Below, piece after piece: positions 32,509 through 45,216 of a stretch of DNA of 64,000 bases. The stretch's first letter is position 1, and each line of letters opens with the position of its first letter. A program made the translations under genes and the position numbers. Source of the stretch: Symsagittifera roscoffensis (lineage: Eukaryota > Xenacoelomorpha > Acoela > Convolutidae); NCBI RefSeq assembly GCF_963678635.1, contig NW_026970820.1, positions 1,862,001-1,926,000 on the forward strand, written 5' to 3'. The notes beneath the pieces were generated by a model that was not told the origin of the DNA, did not search any database, and saw nothing but the letters and a program-made list of their open reading frames with translations.

Positions 32509-33781
32509 AATATTTTTCTTGGAGCTTATTTTCAAGTACGTGGGCTTTCAATTGTGACTAATAGCTGAATTAGACTTGGAATTTGTCCCAAAAAGGTTAA
32601 GTTTGTCTCAAATTGATTAGAAGCAAAAGAAAAAAAAAACATTTTTTTTTATTTGGAAAAAAAAGTTGAGTCAGAAACGTGAAAAACCCCTTTTTGTCAA
32701 AAAGTCATCAAAAGTAGATCCATTTGGGTTAAATTACTAGGCTACAAAATTTGAACCTGTTCAGAATGGTTTTCATGACCAAAGCCGTAAAATTTCCATA
32801 TTTAGAGAAAAGGCAAAAAAACACCTTTTTGGTTAACTGAAAAAGTTAGATAAATCGGTTAAAGTCGTCTTCAAACCTATAGGACCGAAAACTGATCTAA
32901 TTGAAGTATATATGTAGTGTCCCTTGTAAGGTCACATGCAAAAAATTGAAACACTTGTGGTGGCCACTTCAGAAAACAAGACTTTTTTTTCGGAATTTGG
33001 CCATTTTTATTTGTAGTAAAGTAGTAGTAAGTTACCAGAGAAAAAAAGTTGTAAAAACCAAAATTTTTATCCAATTTTGACAATTAAATACTCTATACCT
33101 ACTAAAATGACTATGGCAAGCTCAAATATGCCATCAAAACTCATTTTTTCTCATTTTTTAAAATTTTTGTTTTTTTGATCTAAAATGTTGAGTCAGAAAC
33201 GTGAAAAATCAGTTTTTTTCAAAAAGTCAAAAAAAGTTGTGCCAATCAAATTGTTTCAATAAAGCACACTTTATGAACCTGTTCAGAATGGTTTTCATGT
33301 TTAAAGCCAAACTTTTACCTAGTTTGAGAAAAGTGGAAAAAACACTTTTTTAGTAACAAAAAAACCATCAATTTTGTTGCAGTTTTTGAAAAAACTCGAA
33401 TTTTTGAGAAAAAACAATATTCCCAAACCTACACAATTGGGCTCACAAAACAGTCTTCTTCCCTCCATTTTTCATCAAAGTACCCCAATTTGTTAACCAA
33501 AATAGAGTTACTGAGCCATTTTTACCAAAAAACGTGGTTTTTCCCTGTTTTTCCCCATTTTTCCCACTATAAGTCAACGCATAACAAAATTTTGGGAAAA
33601 CGGAGCAAAAGTGTATCCTTAGAATTGCATTTTAGGCCCGCATGCCAATTTTTATCGAATTCTATCCCGACAATTTTGAGATCAGCACTTTTTCCGAGCA
33701 AATAGTCATACCGTTATAATTCTTTGGCCGTTCGGGGCCCCTACCCCAAACTCACTAAACAAAGACGCCGAAGGCGGACGG

Positions 33782-33789
33782 CCACCTAG
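33782..33789 (+). other. cassette junction, gamma tail to epsilon head
   Basis: CCACCTAG; epsilon sequence resumes with CACCCTCAAGG. Confidence 0.85.
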
Positions 33790-33919
33790 CACCCTCAAGG
33801 TCACGTGACTTATTTTTGTTTTGGGAATTTTCTGAAACCAAAAGAGAGCCTGGTCATGCATCGACATCACATCATGTGCTCAAGCAAATACGTGGACTTC
33901 TACGCATTCCCATTCGCAG

Positions 33920-33936
33920 TGCGCCCTTCGGGCGCA
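33920..33936 (+). terminator. stem-loop in the terminator position, epsilon form
   Basis: TGCGCCC/GGGCGCA, loop TTC. Confidence 0.3.
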
Positions 33937-34241
33937 AATGCCAATGCTCAATTAATTTCGCCAGGTGAAAATTTTTTAAAGAAAAATTCTGATAAATTTT
34001 AACTTAAACTACCATCAAAAAACGCAAAGATTTCAAAGTGTGAAACAATCAAGTTTTTGCTATTACCGGGCATGTAGTGAGACTGAATCCGGCAAAAATA
34101 AATTGAAAAACGAAGGAAATGGAAAGAAAAAAATTGTTCAAAATAAGAACGCAACCTCAAAAACTTATTTGATCTCCGCTAAGGTCATAATTCCGATCAG
34201 GCTGATTTCAGATTTTAAGCGTACAATTTACGGTTACGGCT

Positions 34242-34276
34242 GCTCCCTCTACAGGTCCCAGAGGGACCGAGTGAGC
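34242..34276 (+). repeat. two-tier bulged hairpin, epsilon
   Basis: Same form as 25964-25998. Confidence 0.85.
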
Positions 34277-36131
34277 ATCCTACCTCGATCCAGGTTAACG
34301 GATAGTTGTTCTTAATTTTTCACAATTTTTTTTTTCACTAATGCTTGTTTTCATTTCCTCATGAGAAGCTGTATTAATTTTAAAAAAATTGATTTTATTA
34401 ATCAATGCTTCCAAGAACAACTGATGTTAGGCGGTTGCAAATGCGGTTGCTGAAAACTAGTAAGGGATAATGATGAGAAAAATTGTAAGTTTTCAAATGA
34501 ATTTAAAAACAGTTTTTTTCTTTTTTCTTTTGTAAATCGGGAGAAATGAATCATTTTTTTTTAAAAGTTTTCCTCGCACCAACCACTGTTCTTAAGTAAT
34601 GAAGATTCCTGTTCTAGCCGTTTATAACACTTTGGCAGAAAAAACATCAATATGATGTAAAATGTTTTAAAAAAGAGAAAAATTTAAAAATTATGTTTTT
34701 TTTTAAAAATCAAAAATTTGTAATTTTCAAAATTGAAAAAAAGTGAAAATTAATTGCATATTACAATTCAGCGTACCCATTTTAGTGGGTATAGCATTTT
34801 GAATCACCAAAAAATGTTACAAATTGTAGATTTTATGAAGTTTTCATTTTGGCTATTTTTCCTTGTCGCCTCCACTTAAGGCACCTTTCAGCCAACTTGA
34901 GAAACTGGAACCTAAACAAGCTATACAGATAGTCTGAATGAGCCATTTTCAGCGTGATAACACGCTTGGAAGAAAAAAACTGCAGAAAAGAAAGGAAATT
35001 TTGAACTTTAACCTTTTTTCTTCTTCAAATGGCGATACTTAGAATAATTTTTCAGCTGAAAAGTTCAAAAAAAATCAAAAAATTCAAATTTTGAAAAATT
35101 TTTAAAAAATTCTCATCAGTCTGTTTATTGGAGTCTTCGAGGTTTTGGGAGACCTTATCTGGCGGCTAACAACAAGTGGATCACTTATTTTAAATTTTTG
35201 AGAAAGGTCAAAAAAACCTGTTTTTACGATTTTTTAGACAGAATTCCGAAAGCAATATCTTGGCTAAAAACAAAAATGAGGGCCTAAAAATAGTACAAAC
35301 AGTACTCCCACATAAAGTACATTAGGTTGGAAAGAAGAATTTGACTCTGATTCAAAAATCGTTTTATAACTTTATTTCTGAACAAAAAATTGTATAAAAA
35401 TCAAAAACTGAAAAATTTTTTGAAAAAAATGATTGTTTTGAAAAAGTGCCAATTTTTAGCTGAAACTTTTCATTTTAGCTAAAAAAGCCAGAGCAAGGCC
35501 CTTTAAGCTCAATTAAATTAATTAAGCAAATTATTTTCAAGTTTTTTCGTTAAAGGCTTTTATTTTGAAAAAGTATTCAAAAATGGGTAAAAAAAAGTCA
35601 AAAAAATCAATTTTCTCAGATTCAAAAACCTCCACCACCATGATGATTAGTTCGCTAGATAGGACTGCTGAAACCAATTTAGACGTATTTTCATAAGTAT
35701 ATCAAAATTTTTATTTATTTTTGAGAATTAAGCAAAATAAAAACTTTTCCCAAATTGGGCAAAAAGCCCAAATTAGCCCAAACACCTGTTAAAAATTGTT
35801 GGGTCGAAAAATCACAAAAGGAAACCCCTATTCGTTTGACATTTTAGGGCCGCATGCAAAAAATTAGACCAATCTAACCTGACAATTTCGAGAATCGACT
35901 TTTTTGCAAAATTTCTCTATAGTCCAATTGAGGGATATTACTTGTACCGGTGGGGGCCCCTACCCCACCTCAAAAAATTTTGTAATGCTGGAACGCGGCC
36001 ACCTAGCACCCTCAAGGTCACGTGACTTAGTTTTGTTTTTGGTATTTTCTGAAACCAAAAGAGAGCGTGGTAATGAATTCAAATCATGTGCTCAAGCAAA
36101 TACGTGAACTTCTACGCATTCCCATTCGCAA

Positions 36132-36148
36132 TGCGCCCTTCGGGCGCA
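36132..36148 (+). terminator. stem-loop in the terminator position, epsilon form
   Basis: TGCGCCC/GGGCGCA, loop TTC. Confidence 0.3.
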
Positions 36149-36453
36149 AATGCCAATGCTCAATTAATTTTGCCAGGTGAAAACTTTTTAAAGAAAAATT
36201 ATGATAAATTTTAACTTAAACTACCACCAAAAAACGGATAGATTTCAAAGTGTGAAATAATCAAGTTTTTGCTAATACCGGGCATGCAGTGAGACTGATT
36301 TCGGCAAAAATAAAATGGAAAATGAAGGAAATGGAAAGAAAAAAATTGTTCAAAATAAGAACGCATTATCAAAAACTTATTTGATCTCCGCTAATGTCAC
36401 AATTCCGATCAGACTGATTCCAGATTTTAAGCGTAGAGTTTACGGTTACGGCT

Positions 36454-36488
36454 GCTCCCTCTACAGGTCCCAGAGGGACCGAGTGAGC
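36454..36488 (+). repeat. two-tier bulged hairpin, epsilon
   Basis: Same form as 25964-25998. Confidence 0.85.
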
Positions 36489-38340
36489 AACCTACCTCGA
36501 TCCAGGATAACGGATAGTTGTTTTTAATTTTTCACAAAATTTTTTTCACTAATGCTTGTTTTCAATTCCGCATGAGAAGCTGTATAAATTTTTTAAAAAA
36601 TGATTTTATTAATCAATGCTTCCAAGAACAACTGATGTTAGGGGGTTACAAATGCGTTGGTGAAAACTGGTAAGGGATAATGATGAGAAAAATTGTAAGT
36701 TTTCAAATGAATTTAAAAACAGTTTTTTTTCTTTTTTCTTTTGTAAATTGGGAGAAATGAATCAGTTTTTTTTTTGTTTTCCTTGCACCACCCACTGTTC
36801 TTAAGTAATGAAGAATCCTGTTCTAGCCAATTATAACACTTTGGCAGAAACAACATCAATATGATGTAAAATGTTTTAAAAAAGAGAAAAAATTAAAAAA
36901 TATGTTTTTTTTTAAAAAATCAAAATTTAGTTATTTTCAAAAATGTAAAAAAGTGAAAAACAATTGCATATTACGATTCACCGTACCCAAATTAGTGGGT
37001 CTAGTATTTTAAATTATCAAAAAATGTTGAAAATTGTGGATTTTATGAAGTTTTCATTTTGGCTATTTTTCCTTGTCGCCTCCACTTAAGGCACCTTTGA
37101 GCCAACTTGAGAAGCTGGAACCTAAACAAGCTATACAGATAGTCTGAATGAGCCATTTTCAGCGTGATAACACGCCTGGAAGAAAAAAAAACTCCAGAAA
37201 CGAAAGAAAATTTTGAACTTTAACCATTTTTCTTCTTCAAATGGCGATACTTAGAATAATTTTTCAGCTGAAAAGTTCAAAAAAAATCAAAAAATTCAAA
37301 TTTTGAAGAAATTTAAAAAAAATCTCATCAGTCTGTTCATTGGAGTCTTCGAGGTTCTGGGAGACTTTATCTGGCGACTAACAACAAGTGGATCACTTAT
37401 TTTAAAATTTTGAGAAAGGTCAAAAAAACCTGTTTTTACGATTTTTTAGACAGAAATCCGAAAGCAATATCTTGGCTAAAAACAAGAATGAGGGCCTAAA
37501 ATTAGTACAAACAGTACTCCCACATAAAGTACATTAGGTTGGAAACAAAAAATTGACTCCGACTCAAAAATCGTTTTTTAACTTTATTTCTGAACAAAAA
37601 ATTGTAAAAAAATCAAAAATTTAAAATTTTTTGAAAAAAATGATTGTTTTGAAAAAGTGCCAATTTTTAGCTGAAACTTTTCATTTTAGCTAATAAAGCC
37701 AGAGCAATGCCCTTCAAGCTCAAATAAATTAATTATGCAAATTATTTTCAAGTTTTTTCGTTAAAGCCTTTTATTTTGAAAAAGTATTCAAAAATGGGTA
37801 AAAAAAAGTCCAAAAAATCAATTTTCTCCGATTCAAAAACCTCCACTACCATGATGATTAGTGCGCTAGATAGGAATGCTGAGATCAATTTAGACGTTCT
37901 TTCATAAGTATATCGAAATTTTTACTTATTTTTGAGAATTAAGCAGAATAAAAACTTTTCCCAAATTGGGCAAAAAGCCCAAATTAGCCCAAACACCTGT
38001 TAAAAAATGTTGGGTCAAAAAATCACAAAAGGAAACCCCTATTCGTTTGACATTTTAGGGCCGCATGCAAAAAATTAGACCAATCTAACCTGACAATTTC
38101 GAGAATCAACTTTTTTGTCAAAATTCTCTAAAGACCAATTTAGGGAGATTACTTGTACCGGTGGGGGCCCTACCCCACCTAAAAAATTTTTGAAATGCTG
38201 GAACGCGGCCACCTAGCACCCTCAAGGTCACGTGACTTATTTTTGGTTTTGGTATTTTCTGAAACCAAAGCGAGCATGGTCATGCATCGACATCATGTGC
38301 TCAAGCAAATACGTGGACTTCTACGCATTCCCATTCGCAA

Positions 38341-38357
38341 TGCGCCCATCGGGCGAA
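38341..38357 (+). terminator. stem-loop in the terminator position, variant
   Basis: TGCGCCC/GGGCGAA, loop ATC; the outermost pairing is weakened. Confidence 0.25.
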
Positions 38358-38667
38358 AATGCCAATGCATAATTAATTTTGCCAGGTGAAAAAAAAATTT
38401 TAAAGAAAAATTCTGATAAATTTTAATCTAAACTATCACCAAAAAACGCAAAGATTTCAAATTGTAAAACAATCAAGTTTTTGCTATTACCGGGCATGCA
38501 GTGAGACTGATTTCGGCAAAATTAAAAGAGAAAATGAAGGAAATGGAAAGAAAAAAACTGTTCAAAATAAGAACGCAACATCAAAAATACTTATTTGATC
38601 TCTGCAAATGTCATAATTCCGATCAGGCTGATTTCAGATTTTAAGCATAGAATTTACGGTTACGGCT

Positions 38668-38702
38668 GCTCCCTCTATAGGTCCCAGAGGGACCGAGTGA
38701 GC
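38668..38702 (+). repeat. two-tier bulged hairpin, TATA bulge
   Basis: Stems as in the other copies; the bulge reads TATA instead of TACA. The change lies in the unpaired part, as expected if the stems are constrained. Confidence 0.85.
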
Positions 38703-40558
38703 ATCCTACCTCGATCCAGGATAACGGATAGTTGTTTTTCATTTTTCATAAAATTTTTTTTTTCTTTAATGCTTGTTTTCATTTTCACATGAGAAGCTGT
38801 AGACATTTCAAAACATTTTGATTTCATGAAACAATGGTTCTAAGAACAACTGACGTTAGGGTTGGTGAAATACGGTTGGTGAAAACTGGTAAAGGATAAT
38901 GTTGAGAAAAATTGTAAGCTTTAGGAAAATTTAAAAAACATGTTTTTTCTTCTTTTTTTTGTAAATCGGGAGAAATCATTCAAATTTTTAAATTTTACCT
39001 TAAACCAACTATTTTTCTTAAGTAATGAAGATTCCTGTTCTAGCCTTTTATGAAACTTTGGCAGAAAAAACATCAAAATTTTGAAAATGTTTTAAAATAA
39101 AGAAAAACTATAAATTATGTTATTTTTGCAAAAAAAATCAAAAAATAGTAAATTTAAAAATTAAAAAAAAGTGAAAAACAATTGCGTATTGCGATTCAGC
39201 GTACCCAAAATAGTGGGTCTAGCATTTTAAATTACCAAAAAACGTTGAAAATTGTAGATTTTATGAAGTTTTCATTTTGGCTATTTTTCCTTGTCGCCTC
39301 CACTTAAGGCACCTTTGAGCCAACTTGAGAAACTGGAATTTAAACAAGCTATACAGATAGTCTGAATGAGCCATTTTTAGCGTGATAACACGCCTGGAAG
39401 AAAAAAACTGCAGAAAAGAAAGGAAATTTTGAACTTTGACCTTTTTTCTTCTTCAAATGGCGATACTTAGAATAATTTTTCAGCTGAAAAGTTCAAAAAA
39501 AATCAAAAAATTCAAATTTTGAAGAAATTTAAAAAAATTCTCATCAGTCTGTTTATTGGAGTCTTCGAGGTTTTAGAAGATCTTATCTGGCGGCTAACAA
39601 CAAAAGGATCACTTATTATAAAAATTTGAGAAAGGTCAAAAAAACATGTTTTTTCGATTTTTTTGACAGAATTCCGAAAGCAATATCTTGGCTAAAAACA
39701 AGAATGAGGGCCTAAAATTAGTACAAACAGTACTCCCACATAAGGTACATTAGGTTGGAAACAAAAAATTTACTCTGACTCAAAAATCGTTTTTTAACTT
39801 TATTTCTGAACAAGAAATTGAAAAGAAATCAAAAACTTAAAAATTTTTTGAAAAAAATGATTGTTTTGAAAAAGTGCCAAATTTTAGCTGAAACTTTTCA
39901 TTTTAGCTAAGAAAGCCAGAACAATGCCCTTTAAGCTCAAATAAATTAATATAGCAATTTTTATTCAAGTTTTTTCGTTAGAGGCTTTTTTTTTGAAAAA
40001 GTATTCAAAAATAGGTAAAAAAAAGTCAAAAAAATCAATTTTCTCCGATTCAAAAACGTCCACTACCATGATGATTTGTTCGTTAGATAGGACTGCTGAG
40101 ATCACTTTAGACTTACTTTCATAAAAATATCAAAATTTTTACTTATTTTTGAGAATTAGGCAAAATAAAAACTTTTCCCAGATTGGGCAAAAAGCCCAAA
40201 TTAGCCCAAACACCTGTTAAAAATTGTTCGGTCAAAAAATCACAAAAGGAAACCCCTATTCGTTTGACATTTTAGGGCCGCATGCAAAAATTTAGACCAA
40301 TCTAACCTGACAATTTCGAGAATCGACTTTTTTGTCAAAATTCTCTAAAGACCAATTTAGGGAGATTACTTGTACCGGTGGGGGCCCTACCCCACCTAAA
40401 AAATTTTTGAAATGCTGGAACGCGGCCACCTAGCACCCTCAAGGTCACGTGACTTATTTTTGTTTCTGGTATTTTCTGAAACCAAAAGAGAGCGTGGTCA
40501 TGCATCTACATCATGTGCTCAAGCAAATACGTGGACTTTTACGCATTCCCATTCGCAA

Positions 40559-40575
40559 TGCGCCCTTCGGGCGCA
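40559..40575 (+). terminator. stem-loop in the terminator position, epsilon form
   Basis: TGCGCCC/GGGCGCA, loop TTC. Confidence 0.3.
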
Positions 40576-40878
40576 AATGCCAATGCTCAATTAATTTTGC
40601 CAGGTGCAAATTTTTAAAGAAAATTTCTGATGAATTTTAACTTAAACTACCAACAAAAAACGCAAAGATTTCAAAGTGTGAAACAATCAAGTGTTTGCTA
40701 ATACCGGGCATGCAGTGAGACTGATTTCGGCAAAATAAAATAGAAAATGAAGGAAATGGAAAGAAAAAAATTGTTCAAAATAAGAACGCATTATCAAAAA
40801 CTTATTTGATCTCCGATAATGTCATAATTCCGATCAAGCTGATTTCAGATTTTAAGCGTAGAGTTTACGGTTACGGCT

Positions 40879-40913
40879 GCTCCCTCTACAGGTCCCAGAG
40901 GGACCGAGTGAGC
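40879..40913 (+). repeat. two-tier bulged hairpin, epsilon
   Basis: Same form as 25964-25998. Confidence 0.85.
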
Positions 40914-42765
40914 ATCCTACGTCGATCCAGGATAACGGATAGTTGTTTTTAATTTTTCACAAAATATTTTTTCACTAATGCTTGTTTTCAATTCCTCATG
41001 AGAAGCTGTTTAAATTTTAAAAAATTGATTTTATTAATCAATGCTTCCAAGAACAACTGATTTTAGTGGGTTGCAAATGCGGTTGGTGAAAACTTGTAAG
41101 GGATAATGATGAGAAAAATTTTAAGTTTTCAAATGAATTTAAAAACAGTTTTTTTCTTTTTTTCTTTTGTAAATCGGGAGAAATGATTCAGTTTTTTTAA
41201 GTTTTCCTCGCACCACCCACTGTTCATAAGTAATGAAGATTCCTGTTCTAGCCGTTTATAAAACTTTGGCAGAAAAAACATCAATATGATGTAAAATGTT
41301 TTAAAAAAGAGAAAAAAATAAAAATTATGTTTTTTTTTTAAAAATCTAAAATTTGTAATTTTCAAAATTGAAAAAAAGTAAACATTAATTGCATATTACG
41401 ATTCAACGTACCCAACTTAGTGGGTATAGCATTTTGAATTACCAAAAAATGTTGAAAATTGTAGATTTTATGAAGTTTTCATTTTGGCTATTTTTCCTTG
41501 TCGCCTCCACTTAAGGCACCTTTGAGCCAACTTGAGAAAGTGGAACCTAAACAAGCTATACAGATAGTCTCTATGAACCATTTTCAGCGTGATAACACGC
41601 CTGGAAGAAAAAAAGTTCCAGAAAAGAAAAAACATTTTGAACTTTAACCTTTTTTCTTCTTCAAATGGCGATACTTAGAAAAAATTTTCAGCTGAAAAGT
41701 TCAAAAAAAATCAAAAAATTCAAATTTTGAAAAAATTTTAAAAAAATCTCATCATTCTGTTTATTGGAGTCTTCGAGGTTTTGGGAGACCTTATCTGGCG
41801 GCTAACAACAAGTGGATCACTTATTTTAAAATTTTGAGAAAGGTCAAAAAAACATGTTTTTTCGACTTTTTTGACAGAATTTCGAAAGCAATATCTTGGC
41901 TAAAAACAAGAATGAGGGCCTAAAGTTAGTACAAACAGTACTCCCACATAAGGTACATTAGGTTGGAAACAAAAAATTTACTCTGACTCAAAAATCGTTT
42001 TTTAACTTTATTTCTGAACAAGAAATTGAAAAGAAATCAAAAACTTAAAAATTTTTTGAAAAAAATGATTGTTTTGAAAAAGTGCCAATTTTTAGCTGAA
42101 ACTTTTCATTTTAGCTAATAAAGCCAGAGCAATGCCCTTTAAGCTCAAATAAATTAATTATGCAAATTATTTTCAAGTTTTTTCGTTAAAGCCTTTTGTT
42201 TTGAAAAAGTATTCAAAAATGGGTAAAAAAAAGTCAAAAAAATCAATTTTCTCCGATTTAAAAACCTCCACTACCATGATGATTAGTGCGTTAGATAGGA
42301 CTGCTGAGATCAATTTAGACGTTCTTTCATAAGTATATCAAAATTTTTACTTATTTTTGAGAATTAAGCAAAATAAAAACTTTTCCCAAATTGGGCAAAA
42401 AGCCCAAATTAGCCCAAACACCTGTTAAAAATTGTTGGGTCAAAAAATCACAAAAGGAAACCCCTATTCATTTGACATTTTAGGGCCGCATGCAAAAAAT
42501 TAGACCAATCTAACCTGACAATTTCGAGAATCGACTTTTTTGTCAAAATTCTCTAAAGACCAATTTAGGGAGATTACTTGTACCGGTGGGGGCCCTACCC
42601 CACCTAAAAAATTTTTGAAATGCTGGAACGCGGCCACCTAGCACCCTCAAGGTCACGTGACTTATTTTTGGTTTTGGTATTTTCTGAAACCAAAGCGAGC
42701 ATGGTCATGCATCGACATCATGTGCTCAAGCAAATACGTGGACTTCTACGCATTCCCATTCGCAA

Positions 42766-42782
42766 TGCGCCCATCGGGCGAA
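42766..42782 (+). terminator. stem-loop in the terminator position, variant
   Basis: Same as 38341-38357. Confidence 0.25.
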
Positions 42783-43092
42783 AATGCCAATGCATAATTA
42801 ATTTTGCCAGGTGAAAAAAAAATTTTAAAGAAAAATTCTGATAAATTTTAATCTAAACTATCACCAAAAAACGCAAAGATTTCAAATTGTAAAACAATCA
42901 AGTTTTTGCTATTACCGGGCATGCAGTGAGACTGATTTCGGCAAAATTAAAAGAGAAAATGAAGGAAATGGAAAGAAAAAAACTGTTCAAAATAAGAACG
43001 CAACATCAAAAATACTTATTTGATCTCTGCAAATGTCATAATTCCGATCAGGCTGATTTCAGATTTTAAGCATAGAATTTACGGTTACGGCT

Positions 43093-43127
43093 GCTCCCTC
43101 TATAGGTCCCAGAGGGACCGAGTGAGC
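43093..43127 (+). repeat. two-tier bulged hairpin, TATA bulge
   Basis: Same as 38668-38702. Confidence 0.85.
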
Positions 43128-44850
43128 ATCCTACCTCGATCCAGGATAACGGATAGTTGTTTTTCATTTTTCATAAAATTTTTTTTTTCTTTAATGCTTG
43201 TTTTCATTTTCACATGAGAAGCTGTAGACATTTCAAAACATTTTGATTTCATGAAACAATGGTTCTAAGAACAACTGACGTTAGGGTTGGTGAAATACGG
43301 TTGGTGAAAACTGGTAAAGGATAATGTTGAGAAAAATTGTAAGCTTTAGGAAAATTTAAAAAACATGTTTTTTCTTCTTTTTTTTGTAAATCGGGAGAAA
43401 TCATTCAAATTTTTAAATTTTACCTTAAACCAACTATTTTTCTTAAGTAATGAAGATTCCTGTTCTAGCCTTTTATGAAACTTTGGCAGAAAAAACATCA
43501 AAATTTTGAAAATGTTTTAAAATAAAGAAAAACTATAAATTATGTTATTTTTGCAAAAAAAATCAAAAAATAGTAAATTTAAAAATTAAAAAAAAGTGAA
43601 AAACAATTGCGTATTGCGATTCAGCGTACCCAAAATAGTGGGTCTAGCATTTTAAATTACCAAAAAACGTTGAAAATTGTAGATTTTATGAAGTTTTCAT
43701 TTTGGCTATTTTTCCTTGTCGCCTCCACTTAAGGCACCTTTGAGCCAACTTGAGAAACTGGAATTTAAACAAGCTATACAGATAGTCTGAATGAGCCATT
43801 TTTAGCGTGATAACACGCCTGGAAGAAAAAAACTGCAGAAAAGAAAGGAAATTTTGAACTTTGACCTTTTTTCTTCTTCAAATGGCGATACTTAGAATAA
43901 TTTTTCAGCTGAAAAGTTCAAAAAAAATCAAAAAATTCAAATTTTGAAGAAATTTAAAAAAATTCTCATCAGTCTGTTTATTGGAGTCTTCGAGGTTTTA
44001 GAAGATCTTATCTGGCGGCTAACAACAAAAGGATCACTTATTATAAAAATTTGAGAAAGGTCAAAAAAACATGTTTTTTCGATTTTTTTGACAGAATTCC
44101 GAAAGCAATATCTTGGCTAAAAACAAGAATGAGGGCCTAAAATTAGTACAAACAGTACTCCCACATAAGGTACATTAGGTTGGAAACAAAAAATTTACTC
44201 TGACTCAAAAATCGTTTTTTAACTTTATTTCTGAACAAGAAATTGAAAAGAAATCAAAAACTTAAAAATTTTTTGAAAAAAATGATTGTTTTGAAAAAGT
44301 GCCAAATTTTAGCTGAAACTTTTCATTTTAGCTAAGAAAGCCAGAACAATGCCCTTTAAGCTCAAATAAATTAATATAGCAATTTTTATTCAAGTTTTTT
44401 CGTTAGAGGCTTTTTTTTTGAAAAAGTATTCAAAAATAGGTAAAAAAAAGTCAAAAAAATCAATTTTCTCCGATTCAAAAACGTCCACTACCATGATGAT
44501 TTGTTCGTTAGATAGGACTGCTGAGATCACTTTAGACTTACTTTCATAAAAATATCAAAATTTTTACTTATTTTTGAGAATTAGGCAAAATAAAAACTTT
44601 TCCCAGATTGGGCAAAAAGCCCAAATTAGCCCAAACACCTGTTAAAAATTGTTCGGTCAAAAAATCACAAAAGGAAACCCCTATTCGTTTGACATTTTAG
44701 GGCCGCATGCAAAAATTTAGACCAATCTAACCTGACAATTTCGAGAATCGACTTTTTTGTCAAAATTCTCTAAAGACCAATTTAGGGAGATTACTTGTAC
44801 CGGTGGGGGCCCTACCCCACCTAAAAAATTTTTGAAATGCTGGAACGCGG

Positions 44851-44858
44851 CCACCTAG
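44851..44858 (+). other. cassette junction, epsilon tail to gamma head
   Basis: CCACCTAG; second epsilon-to-gamma join, identical in its flanks to that at 32143-32150. Confidence 0.85.
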
Positions 44859-44948
44859 ATAGGTCAGTGACCTGCGGTGCATGGGTGTTATGGGCTTGAT
44901 TCGTCAGCATTGGCCTGGGGGCCATTAGCTTCAAGACATGTGGCACTC

Positions 44949-44985
44949 GCAGAAAAAGAGCACCCGAAGGGTGCTCTTTTTCTGC
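44949..44985 (+). terminator. terminator-shaped stem-loop, gamma form
   Basis: 17-bp stem, loop GAA. Confidence 0.45.
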
Positions 44986-45176
44986 TCGAATGTCTTGTGA
45001 AACGGTATCTGATGAACTTTGTAGGGTGTTTTAAAAGCTACATGACAAAACTTTCTGTATCTGATCAGTAATGGTCAAAAAAGATTTATGACACTTTCAA
45101 TGACTGAAGCTACACCTGATCAGTCTCTAGAGAACTCTAAAACAAAGTAACTTATATTTTTCAGTGACTCATGAAG

Positions 45177-45216
45177 AGGACTGTTTCAACGAAAACAAGT
45201 TTTCGGAAACAGTCCT
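45177..45216 (+). repeat. bulged 40-nt hairpin, perfect form
   Basis: Identical to 11226-11265. Confidence 0.9.

Larger units (their letters stand above)
32151..33789 (+). repeat. gamma cassette 3, isolated among epsilon units
   Basis: A single gamma unit between epsilon units on both sides. Its last 300 or so bases match gamma 1 with no difference I could see, while the middle of the body differs at many places. Ends at CCACCTAG 33782-33789. Confidence 0.92.
33790..36006 (+). repeat. epsilon cassette 4
   Basis: Head CACCCTCAAGGTCACGTGAC. Much of the body is very close to epsilon 3 (29937-32150), sharing for example TTGCAAATGCGGTTGCTG. Head and last tail stretch (CCCCTACCCCACCTC) instead match epsilon 1. 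The unit therefore looks mosaic within the family. Confidence 0.92.
36007..38216 (+). repeat. epsilon cassette 5
   Basis: Head CACCCTCAAGGTCACGTGAC. Several body words are private to this copy (for example GGGGGTTACAAATGCG near 36641). Ends at CCACCTAG 38209-38216. Confidence 0.92.
38217..40433 (+). repeat. epsilon cassette 6, divergent subtype
   Basis: A subtype with private sequence after the two-tier hairpin (GTAGACATTTCAAAACATTT near 38799). It is the same length (2217) as 42642-44858, and I found no difference between them at a fixed offset of 4425. The neighbours on both sides differ. Confidence 0.93.
40434..42641 (+). repeat. epsilon cassette 7
   Basis: Head CACCCTCAAGGTCACGTGAC. It sits between the two identical divergent epsilon copies and is itself of the common subtype. 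Ends at CCACCTAG 42634-42641. Confidence 0.92.
42642..44858 (+). repeat. epsilon cassette 8, copy of cassette 6
   Basis: Matches 38217-40433 throughout, including the TATA bulge and the ATC loop, and is followed by gamma instead of epsilon. Confidence 0.93.
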
